Notes under the pieces: model-generated
Told to the model about the DNA's origin: nothing
The model's database searches: none
What the model saw: the letters and a program-made list of their open reading frames with translations, nothing else
In this document: in pieces, positions 1 to 9,701 of the stretch
How positions within the stretch are numbered: position 1 is the stretch's first letter
Layout of the letters: every line of letters begins with the position of its first letter
Made by a program: the position numbers and the translations under genes
NCBI RefSeq assembly: GCF_003073045.1
Contig: NC_037590.1
Coordinates: 30,654,449 to 30,718,448, forward strand
Reading direction: 5' to 3'
DNA length: 64,000 nt
Source of the DNA: Pomacea canaliculata
Lineage: Eukaryota > Mollusca > Gastropoda > Architaenioglossa > Ampullariidae

Positions 1-173
1 AAGAAGTACAGTGTAGCCGAAACACTACGTCGCCCTCCAGCAGGTTGTGGAATAAAATCTGCCTGGGTGTAGCCTCTACCTTGATTTCTGCTATTGAACA
101 ATAATCTGGTTTTAAGTTTTAAAAGATTTTATAAACATTCGGCTAAAATGTTTTTCTCCTTTTTCCTCTTCAG

Positions 174-1459
174 AATGTGATCGACGGAGAGTTTGACTTC
201 GTTGCAGGAAAGCAAGCTCAGCTTTCATCTACTCACAACCCTTATACAGGTGTCTCCAATTACACATTGCTAGAAGTAATCGACTTCAACAAGGTAAAGG
301 CACAACCAAACTGACTTTCTTTATTCTGTCACAGGCTTTACTCTGAGTTTTATTTAATGTTGATGCTCTGAATATTATCGCAGTCGATGTATCATTTTAC
401 ATCTGAAGAAGGTACAGGAATAAAAGTGAGGACACAGCTCAATACAGTCCTAGTGTTAAGCCCTGGAAATATTATCTGCAACATTAGCTATAATATTATT
501 ATTATTAGCTTTAATATAGCAGATAATATTTCCATGACCCATAAAAATTACGATTGCAACTTTTATTAAAATCACTAAACCTTATGTTCCTCACCTTCGT
601 TACGTTAAGGTGAATGAGACTAGCTGGTAATGTTAATATGTTTATCAATTCAGTGCTTTGACTGTAGTTTGATATGCGATGTTTTGTCCATTGAGAGTAA
701 TTGTATTGGCATTGGAAGTCATATAGTGTTTCTTTTTCTCAATATGAAATCAACTTCAGGGCAAAGAATATATCATACCCTGGAACGACCCAACGAAGTG
801 CTTTGTGGTAAACTGGCCTATTGGCCCAACAAGATGCATTCCAGGTGATCAGAAGTAGTTCTCAAACGGTTAGACTTTCGTAATCTTTTTGTTTTGGTAA
901 AGCTTTTCCTTGCTGTACCATGAGGTATATTAACATAGACAGAGCATATCTGGCCTTCTTGCAGGGCATACATAATCCAGAGTAACGGGGGATTTCTTGG
1001 TGCTTCACAACGTCCACCTTTAACCTTTTATACTTCGCTGCAGCATAACTATTTAGAGATGGTATGTTTGGAGATATCTGTACAAATGGTGCTAGGCTGC
1101 CAAACAATTTAAAGGTCATAGCAGCAAACATATGGGGCAGTTATTCTTGGGAAGGTGATTCCTTCAGTTTGAAAATAAAATTGGAAGTTTGGACATGCAA
1201 CAGAATGCTTATGATGTCGGCTAGAGAGGACAAGTCATCCCACTACAAACATAAATAACCAGAACATTGTGTGCAGATGACGCAATGTACCTAGGGTCCA
1301 CCTACCTGGGTCCTGTGTCCACCCTGCCTTACGACGGTTGGCGCTTCAAACTGCCGGGTGCAAACATCACGATCTCCCTGGCGGTCTCTACCAGTGGCTG
1401 TGTACCCATCGTGGAGGGAATTCGCATCAACGACAACCGTAAGTTTTTTTCGTTTTTTC

Positions 1460-1495
<36 letters not shown>

Positions 1496-2107
1496 TTGTT
1501 GTTTGAAAAAGAAAATGACTATTAATTACAAAAATGTATAATTACATCGTCTGTCTGGTGAGAACGGCGCTGCTCCGACTCCTGTTTGATCACACAGTTT
1601 GACTGAGACAACATCTCTGAAATTATGATCCCGTATTTTGAAATTGTTTGATCTCGCGCTTGATACGTAGTTGCTCGACAACAACAGTGACGACTAGTAA
1701 GAACGCTTGACTACCACCACAACCACCTCCAACATCGCAGTTCAAATTTGTCAGAAGCCAGTGATTCTTTTTAATATAATTTATATTTCTGACCCCGAAA
1801 AGCCAACAACGCAAGAGACTAACATGTGAAAATAACATTTAAGCTGAAAGGATGTAACTTATCCTTGATTTTTGTATACTTCACATCTTCGTTAATCAGT
1901 GTAAGATGGAGCGTCTAAAATACGGATTTTTTGTTTACAAGGTAAGGTTCATCACTGTTATATAAATTATTATTTTAACGATGAAGGTCAGCTACCATGT
2001 TGTTTGTTCAAACAGCTGGTGGTGAAAAACTTTTCCTCTTCACATCATATGAACCAAGAATCCGGAATCCAGGCTGGTTTGTTTTACCCTCGTCGTGTCC
2101 ACAGTAA
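174..2107 (+). CDS. Ependymin-related secreted protein, copy 1 (exons 2-5; exon 1 lies left of the window)
   Basis: Four exons are visible: 174-293 (phase 0 to 0), 760-844 (0 to 1), 1277-1438 (1 to 1) and 2016-2107 ending in TAA. All have AG acceptors and GT donors. The product matches the downstream full copy exon by exon, with the same exon lengths of 120, 85, 162 and 92 nt. Family hallmarks are KCF and TRC in exon 3, YDGWRF, ANIT and SGCVPIVEGI in exon 4, and a C-terminal SSCPQ. Ependymin-related proteins are secreted, calcium-binding glycoproteins held by disulfides. N-glycosylation sequons are visible at NYT in exon 2 and NIT in exon 4. The signal peptide exon should lie upstream, because the window begins inside intron 1, in sequence alignable with 4849 onward. 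The exon 3 donor is GTGATC, weaker than the GTAAGC of copy 2. The exact role in this animal is unknown; molluscan members are often tissue-restricted, but that is family knowledge. Confidence 0.85.
1456..1503 (+). repeat. (GTT)n microsatellite in intron 4 of ependymin copy 1
   Basis: About ten GTT units, preceded by a T-rich stretch, begin within 20 nt of the exon 4 splice donor. Copy 2 has no expansion at the matching position (6514 onward). Confidence 0.9.
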
Positions 2108-3289
2108 CATCCTGTTCATGTCACGGTCAGTGACTAATGGCAGTTGTTCATTTACATGAACGTTGCTAAGTTGCTGTTTTCCATCCCAAGGGTAGTTTTT
2201 AATTGATGTATAAAAAAAATACAGAATGTTTGGATTCTTGTTTGACCTTTTGAGTATGTGCGCGGATGTGTGCGCATATGAATATGATTGTTTATTTTTA
2301 AAACTTAGGAGTCAGTTCCAAGCTTGTATTATATATCTTGTTAAAGGTAAATCTCTCTCTCTTCTTCCCACCACTGTATAAAGCATTTCTTTTTGACAGA
2401 AGTAAGTTTGGCAGAGACAAGACCCACAGTCGTTTCTATTCTAGTGACAAGACTTTATTGTCGTGCAGTCAAGCTGTCTACAACCGAGCATCTATAATTG
2501 CTTTAAACAAAAAGCAAACATTTTACCAAAGAAAAGACCAGCCAATCAACTTTTGCATAAGATCTTTTTTGAATTGTTTAAGAAAAAGGTTTATTTATTG
2601 AAAACATTTTCGAGACTTGGGTGGACAGAAGGTTCTACAAAAATGTCATTTCCTGGTACTAATCTGTTCTCTCACGTTAACTTTAACCTAAAATTAGTCG
2701 ACTTCGATGCTCAGCCAATTTATTTATTATTGAAAGATTTTTAGTAAACTTGCAATGTCATTGAGTATAATCTAAAATGTCATATCTTGATTATCCCTGC
2801 CTGACATTAACCTGGTTGCCAGCATACTAAAGCATTGATAAAGTCAACAATATTTATATTAAAGTGTAATGTGTAATAGGACACAGACCAACAAATGTCA
2901 ACAGAGAGGCAAATGCCCTAAGGACTAGACAATGAAAACATCTGGAAACGGAGCATGCCGGGGCAACTAAGCATACAAAAGAACAAGAGTTTGAGGTAGT
3001 CAATGGCAACTGTAGAAAATACAGATATTCATGGTGCACACGAACTCAAGACTCCGAGTGGTAACCCATGTCCTAACGGCGACAGGAACATGAGATCACA
3101 TGGCTGTCAATCCCTGTCCTAAAATAAATTATTGGCATAACAGATGCATCATCCGTGAAGAAAACTGTCTTGGAGTAAAGGCAGAAAAGAAATCAGAAAG
3201 CTGCATGGCTGAGGCACTGAAAAACAATCTAAAAGATAGCAATTGGTGCAGCAGAAGCAACCATGTTGTGTACTATTTTCCACACTTAC
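2108..3289. other. Non-coding stretch between ependymin copy 1 and the inverted exon 1
   Basis: The first part holds the 3' flank of copy 1, which aligns with the flank of copy 2 after 7043 (shared GATGTATAAA and a TGTGCGCATATGAAT motif). Short ORFs occur at 2338-2744 on + and 2854-3039 on -, with no family motif. I searched the - strand here for exons 2-5 that would continue the exon at 3290-3427 and found none. Confidence 0.6.
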
Positions 3290-3427
3290 TATGGAGTTGG
3301 TGTTAATAATTTTCAGGTCAGTCATGATCAAAGAATACTGGGCTGGCAGGCAGCATTTTAGAGGGTCGAGCTGGACCACGTTCATTCCAACAAGCAAAGT
3401 CAGCACAAACAAACTCCAGTCGGCCAT
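3290..3427 (-). CDS. Orphan first exon of a third ependymin-related gene (inverted)
   Basis: On the - strand an ATG at 3427, in a strong context (ACAAAGATGG), opens a 46-codon exon that ends exactly at a consensus donor GTAAGT in phase 0. This is the same length and phase as exon 1 of the complete copy (4600-4737). The product has a hydrophobic signal peptide (MADWSLFVLTLLVG...) followed by LKCCLPAQYS. That aligns with AKCCSAPQFS of copy 2, including the double cysteine and a following MTDL / LVDM segment. The remaining exons are not recognisable on the - strand between this exon and the window start, where copy 1 lies on the opposite strand. It may be a stranded exon left by rearrangement, or the start of a gene whose later exons lie left of the window beyond copy 1. 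A TATA-like TTATAAATA motif (read on +) lies at 3521-3529, upstream of it. Confidence 0.7.
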
Positions 3428-4599
3428 CTTTGTTCCCTCTCCCAGTGTTTCGCTTGTGTTCAGTCTGAGTAGATTAACAAAGTAAAGGAAATATGGCATA
3501 ATTTTTTCAAGACCTTCAGTTTATAAATACAGGAACACATGACCAGCTGTCGTTTCACATCAATCTCTTTCCAAAACCAGATAAGAGAATTAAAAATTAA
3601 AAGCACTCCAATGGCTAATCTATTCAGAGTTTGGTAATATTTTTGTGGCAAAAACCCACTGATTAGTATTATTAGGTAAAGAATGTTTGAGCACTCCCTC
3701 GCCTCTGGGATATATCTTTCAATATTTAAATTAATGGAAATCCCAGGCTACAGATTTCCAGTTCTCAGCCTTGCTACTACTGTTGTTTTGTGTGTAGGTG
3801 TTCACGAAGGTACATTTGATGCCTGTCCAAAAAAAGTATACTTAAGTTTCTAAATGTGTATAAAGCACCTTAAGCATGGTTGATGCTGGAAAAAGGTGCT
3901 ATATAAATGTTGTTATTGCTATATTTTATTGATGTCGGAAATAGGCACTAATCTCATCTTACCCATACACTTCGTTTATATTATAGACTAGGAAGGACTA
4001 TATTTTATGCGTGTATGACTCTCTTATCTTGTTTTGAGTATAATTTACATTTTCTAGTCACTGCAGGTTATTTGCGGTACCCCTCCCCCACCTGAAAGCA
4101 TCGATGGCAAACCTGTGTATAGTCAAAACCGCAAAAGTGTGACCCGAGATTCATGTAGGTCGACTGGATACTGTAACTAGTTCCCAAAGTACCTTTGTCA
4201 TATCTTGTTTTTTTGCCTTGACCCGATGTTCGTTCTCATGTTGAATTTGATCTTTTGGTGTACTTACCTCTCAAATCAAAATTTTACACACTCCCGTGCA
4301 AGCTCATTCTAAGTATGAACGATAAGTATGTAACGACTGCTCAACCCACTCACCCCTAGTCCCCTTTAAAAAAAAGGACCACTATGCTAATCAGCCAGGG
4401 AAACAAATTTAGACGCAATGACCTTATGACCCTTATGATTTGACTTGATTGAGGTCATGAGTGAGGTCATGAGTGAAGTACCAGGTGTCACAGCAGCACG
4501 ACTCGCACACCTGAGGAGTCGGTGCATTAAGAAAATACTGACTGCACGACCTTACTTGTTTTCAGTCTTTAAAAGTTCAAAGAAGACGAGAACAACGAA
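3428..4599. promoter_or_regulatory. Divergent intergenic region between the inverted exon 1 and ependymin copy 2
   Basis: The 1.17 kb between two head-to-head first exons presumably carries both promoters; this is inferred from gene layout. It contains a LINE/SINE-type tail at about 3857-3920, a 13-bp direct repeat (GAGGTCATGAGT, twice) near 4450-4480, and no open coding frame. No clear TATA box lies directly upstream of 4600. Confidence 0.4.
3857..3920 (+). repeat. LINE/SINE 3'-tail-like fragment
   Basis: TAAAGCACCTTAAGCA is followed by a spacer and AAGGTGCTATATAAATG. This is the AAAGCACCTTGAGCA ... AAGGCGCTATATAAAT pattern of dispersed repeat tails common in invertebrates. A second copy lies in the opposite orientation at 24977-25058. 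Confidence 0.5.
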
Positions 4600-7043
4600 A
4601 TGACGATGATACAGTTCGTTTTCCTCTTGACTTTGGTGACATCCACCACCGGCCAGCCGCCACCTGCAAAATGTTGCTCTGCGCCACAGTTCTCCGCCAC
4701 TCTCGTAGACATGCATTCCATCAACGGAGACCTGTATGTGAGTGTCTATGGAATTCTACCACATGTAATACTTAATTAAAGAAATTTTAATTCACTTTCG
4801 TCATTATTCTGAGTTTCAGTTCGTACAGTGCTAGGTTACCGAGACCAAGAAGTACACTGACACGTCGCCATCCAGCAGGTTGTGCAATGAAATCTTTGTG
4901 GGTGTAACCTCTACCCTGATTTCTGCTACAAAAGATGTAACTGATTTCAAGTATTAAAAGATTGTATAAACATTCAGCTAAAATGTTTTTCTCCTTTTTC
5001 TGCTATTTTCAGAATGCGATCCACGGAGAGTTCGACTACATTGCAGGAAAGCAAGCTCTGCTTTCCCTGACTCACAACCCATTTACAGGTGTCTCCAATT
5101 ACACCTCGCGAACAGTCATCGACTTCAACAAGGTAAAGGCACAACGAAACAAACTTTCTTCATTCTGTCACAGGCTTTACTGTGTATTGTATTTAATATT
5201 AATTCTTTGAATATCATCGCAATCAATGTATCATTTTATATCTGAAAAAGGCACAAGAATAAAAGTGAGGGCACAGCTCAGCGCGGTCCTAGTGTTAAGC
5301 CCTGGAAATATTATCTGCAACATTAGCTATAATATTATTATTATCTATAATATTGCAGTTAATATTTCAATGACCCAAAACGATTACGATAGCAACTTTT
5401 GAGAGTAATTGAGAGTAATTGTATTGGCATTAAAAGTAATATAGTGTTTCTTTTTCTCAATATCAAAAATCAACTCCAGGCCAAGGAATATGTCATACCC
5501 GTGGACGACCCAACGAAGTGCTTTGTGGTAAACTGGCCTATTGGCCCAACAAGATGCATTCCAGGTAAGCAGTACAGCAACTAATTACTGGAGAAATTAA
5601 GCCACCAACTGTCTAAGCAGCGGTAGTGTAGTGTCTTGGTGTAGGAAGACTACTACACGAACAGAGAAGCCATCGTGCAGTCAGGCACTGTAATGATGAT
5701 GGTGATTATTTCGAGCGTCTGTCTCGCTGATATCGATACAAGGCATCAGAAAGATAACGATGTCAACTTTCTCTTGCAAGCTTTGAGTATCTTCAATGAT
5801 TCACAAATCAGGCAGCATAAAGAATCGCAGGTTAAGTAACTCATGCCTTCCCAGTCAATACACTAATTAGTGCAGGAGTACTGACCCCTGACATCGCATA
5901 CAACCGTGACGTCATCGCACTATGTAGTTCTCAAACTGTTAGACTTTCGTAACTTTTTTTGTTTTGGTAAAGCTTTTCCTTGCTGTACCATGAGGTATAT
6001 TAACATAGTCAGACAGAGCATATCTGGTCTTCTTGCAGGACATACATAATCCAACATGAAGGGGGATTTCTTGGTGCTTCACAGCGTCCACCTTTAACCT
6101 GTTATACTTCGCTGCAGTGTAACTGTTTAGAGAGGATGTCTTTGGAGATTTCTGTACAAATGGTGTCAGGCTGCCAGATAATTTAAAGGTCATAGCAGCA
6201 AACATATGGGGCAGTTATTCTTGGGAAGGGGATTCCTTCAGTTTGAGAAATAAAATGGAAAATTTGGACTTGCAACAGAATGCTTATGGTGTAGGCTAGA
6301 GAAGACAAGGCATCCCACTGCAAACACAAATAACCAGAACATTGTGTGCAGATGATGCAATGTACCTAGGCTCCACCTACCTGGGTCCTGTGTCCACCCT
6401 GCCTTACGACGGCTGGCGCTTCAAACTGCCAGGTGCAAACATCACGATCTCCCTGGCGGTCTCTACCAGTGGCTGTGTACCCATTGTCGAGGGAATTCAC
6501 ATCAACGACAACCGTAAGTTTTTTGGAAAAAGAAAATGTCTGTTATATTACAAACGTGACTAATTAAATCGTCTGTCTGGTGAGGACAGCGCTCCTAAAT
6601 TACGACAAAGTTGTTTGTTTGCGACAACTCCAACTCTTGTTTGATTACACAGTTTGATTACGACAACATCTCTTAAATTATGATCCCGTATTTTGGAAGC
6701 CAGTGATTCTTTTTATATAATTTATAGTTCTGACCCCGAAAGGCCAACAACGCAAAAGATTAACATGTGAAAATTACATTTAAGCTGAAAGGGATGCATC
6801 CTTGATGTTTATATAGTTCACATCTTTGTTAATCAGTGTATGATGGAGCATTTAAATACGGATTTTTTCTTTAGAAGATACAGTTCGTCACTCTTGTATA
6901 GACTATTGTTTTAACGATGAATGTCCTCTACCGTGTTCTTTGTTCAAACAGCTCGTGGCGACGAACTTTTCCTCTTCACAGAATATGAACCAAGAATCCG
7001 GAATCCAGACTGGTTTGATTTACCCTCATCATGTCCACAGTAA
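4600..7043 (+). CDS. Ependymin-related secreted protein, copy 2 (complete, 5 exons, 198 aa)
   Basis: Exons 4600-4737, 5013-5132, 5480-5564, 6352-6513 and 6952-7043 join with matching phases into 597 nt, from ATG to TAA. Residues 1-18 form a signal peptide (MTMIQFVFLLTLVTSTTG). Cysteines occur at 25, 26, 100, 112, 156 and 196. N-glycosylation sequons are NYT in exon 2 and NIT at 144-146. YDGWRF at 133-138 and CVPIVEGI at 156-163 are the clearest family motifs, and about 200 residues is normal for ependymin-related proteins. Members are secreted glycoproteins proposed to bind calcium or lipid in the extracellular space; the precise role here is not shown by the sequence. It is a tandem duplicate of the copy at 174-2107, with about 340 nt extra in intron 3 (about 5585-5925). 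Its C-terminal exon is more acidic than that of copy 1. The start is the first Met before a good signal peptide; Met3 is an alternative. Confidence 0.92.
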
Positions 7044-9701
7044 CATCTTGTTCATGTCACGGTCAGAGACTAATGGCAGTTGTTCATTTACATGACCGTT
7101 GCTAAGTTGCTATTTTCCATGCAAAATGTAGTTCTAAATTGATGTATAAAAAATACAGAGTATTTGGATTCCTAACCTATCTTTTGAGTATGTGTGCGGA
7201 TGTGTGCGCATATGAATGTTTGTTTATTTTTAAAGCTTATTATTGAGTTCCAAGCTTGCATTTTATATCTTACTAAACTCTTTCTTTCCACACTGACATT
7301 CCCACACCTTGAGTTCCTCATTAGGCACAAAGCAATAACGGCAAACAGGTGAATTAGTATTTTAGGTTTTATTTTATGTTACATGAATTGGCAATATGTC
7401 TTGGCAGAATGATTAAACATGTGATTGAAAGAGTGATTGTTTGTATTGACTACGTGTGTTTGTAAGTCACGGGAATGTTACACTAAGATTGAATACGTAT
7501 ATCTTTGCAAACAGTACAATCATGTAAAATATACATCTCATTGTATACACACTTTTATTCAACATCTTCTAAATATTTAATATCCAACAAACTGACACAC
7601 AGAGTGCAATAACATTAGTAGTGGACTCGCCGCAAATCTTTTATCTCTCAGACATAGTGCACACATGCTTTTTCTGTCAAAAGTAATATTTACAGACTCC
7701 TCCACTATCTTCTCACAATTGCATTGACACAACTCTGGGTAATATGCACAAAACATTTTGAATAGACTTATATAACAAGTTGGTGTTTCACTGGTTTCAC
7801 CAATCATCCTCATTGCTCACAAGAATAAAGAAAAAAAATGCATTATGTGAGACTCTTATTTAAGCAACAAGAGATATTTCTGTTTGTGCACCTGTCTAAA
7901 TCATTTCATAAAATACCTGATTAAAAATAATTTTACTATTTTTAGAAGGTGCACGTTAAAAATTATCTGAGTTTACTGTTCAAAAGGATTTTAGAGAAAT
8001 GGAGACCTGAAATAATAACCCACAAGGTTTGGTAAGATAAAAATAGATAGCCGAATACTAAACAGGATAAATGAGAAAATACAGGGAAATGTCAAATGTG
8101 GATGAGTGACACAAATATAGGTAAGGCACAATAACTGTACATTGACTTCATCGATTTTTTTTTTTTTTTGTTTTGTTTTGTTTGCGTAAATGGAGTTATA
8201 TTATCGATCTGATTAATGAACGAATAGTGAGATCTTCAAAACCTAGGTATGAATGTTATGACAGGGTAGCATTTAAACATTTGATAAAGGTTTAGAAATA
8301 GCCGAGAAACCTTTGTCAACGTTTATAAAATGTTTATATGCTATCAGGCTATTGGAGAATATGAACACCCGGCTTTGAAGACAAATGAGCCTCGTCATCG
8401 CTGTTAAATGAAATGACTAAACTGCGACGGATTGTTTAGGGCTACATTTTAAACAACATATGTATGCAGGTGTATTTATAGATGACGGTTGTAATATAAT
8501 ACATTGTCTTCATAGTATTTGTCTCTAGCGGACGTGCGTGAGGTATTGTAAATTGTTTTCAATATGTTTAGCTTTTTTCTGAGTGCAAAATAAACATCTT
8601 TGCTCGATACCAGAAACATACAAAGTGCTCCATAGACGTACAATTCTTTGTTCTTTTTCTCCTCTTTCGTTTTTGCTCTCCTTTTCATCTCTTTGATTGT
8701 AATCCAATCATCTCTTTAATTACAGTGTTAGCATCTACTTCAAAATACTTTGTAAATAACTTGTAAAGTACTTGCCTACCCGTGTAAGGATTATGCAAGT
8801 TGTATTTTGCTCAAGATGTGTTCCATGTTACTCAGGAAATCAAGTTAGTGGAACGAGTTCTTTTATCATCATCTTGGAGATGCCTAGACTGTCTCTGGTA
8901 AGTTTATGTAAAAAAAGTTCCGGTGAGACCAGCGAAGCTTGGATAATAAAGTGTTTGTTTTCTTGAACACTTGGGAATGTTCCAGTACATTTTATCGGAG
9001 TTGAGGTCCTCGTCAACTCGTCATGTAAGGGAACAGAAACATAGCCATGTAGAAAGACTAATTCGGGAACTGAAGGGGAAGCAACCTCGCAGTTTCCCAT
9101 TGGAATGGACACAGTGGTCATGTAGGAAAAAAACCCAGCCATATATAAAGACAAAGTCGGGAATGCTGTGGGAATAACCTTGCAATTTCCTATTGGAATG
9201 GACAGATGACTGGTCATTTAAAAGAAAAGGAACATAAGCATGTCTAAAAGATAATTCGGGAATGGAAGGGGAAACAATCTTGCTGTTGGACAGAAGGGTA
9301 GATTCGTTGTTACCACCAAGCATGTCTTTATAACTCCTTCATGCCCATGGAGCTGTACCCTTGGTTTGCAGTTCCACCGAGCTGACTGTAAAATTGTAAA
9401 GAACATCTTTTAGTTGATACCAAAAAATCTGTGAAGTGCAATTTATGGAAAGAGAAATCAATGTTTTGTTGATAACAGAGCCTTTATGTTGTAAACATAT
9501 ACTGGTAAATGTAAATGTAAATAATTATACAAGTTCAAGAACGCATACACAGAGTAAGATACTGAATGGGTTTAAGGATAGAGGAGGTAAAATAACGAGG
9601 ATAGACAGAGTGATAAATAGAGAAAGACAACATGCCCGTTTCTGTTTGTTAGAGAGGTTGAGAGAGAGAAGGGGGGAGAGGAAAAATAAAGTCGATATTT
9701 A
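7044..9701. other. Intergenic stretch between ependymin copy 2 and the mucin gene
   Basis: No convincing exon is visible. It contains the 3' flank of ependymin copy 2, a T-rich run at 8155-8170 and the tandem repeat at 9020-9290. A - strand ORF at 7577-7813 is Cys-rich but matches nothing I recognise and has no supporting splice context. The convergent gene ends (+ gene ending at 7043, - gene ending at 9702) make this a terminator and 3' UTR interval. Confidence 0.6.
9020..9290 (+). repeat. Degenerate tandem repeat, period about 97 bp, 2.8 copies
   Basis: Units start at 9020, 9117 and 9213 with GTCATGTAAGG, GTCATGTAGGA and GTCATTTAAAA. Each contains a TTCGGGAA- or GTCGGGAA-type core followed by GGGGAA/GGGAATAA and CAATTTCCTATTGGAATGGAC-like sequence. 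The third unit is incomplete. It explains the internally repetitive - strand ORFs at 8840-9323, which are not genes. Confidence 0.75.

Noticed and set aside
7577-7813. Cys-containing 78-codon ORF on -
   Set aside because: No recognisable motif or splice sites; probably chance in the 3' flank of ependymin copy 2.
8840-9323. Internally repeated - strand ORFs resembling a repeat protein
   Set aside because: The repeats are at the DNA level in more than one frame, caused by the 97-bp tandem repeat; no start or splice support.
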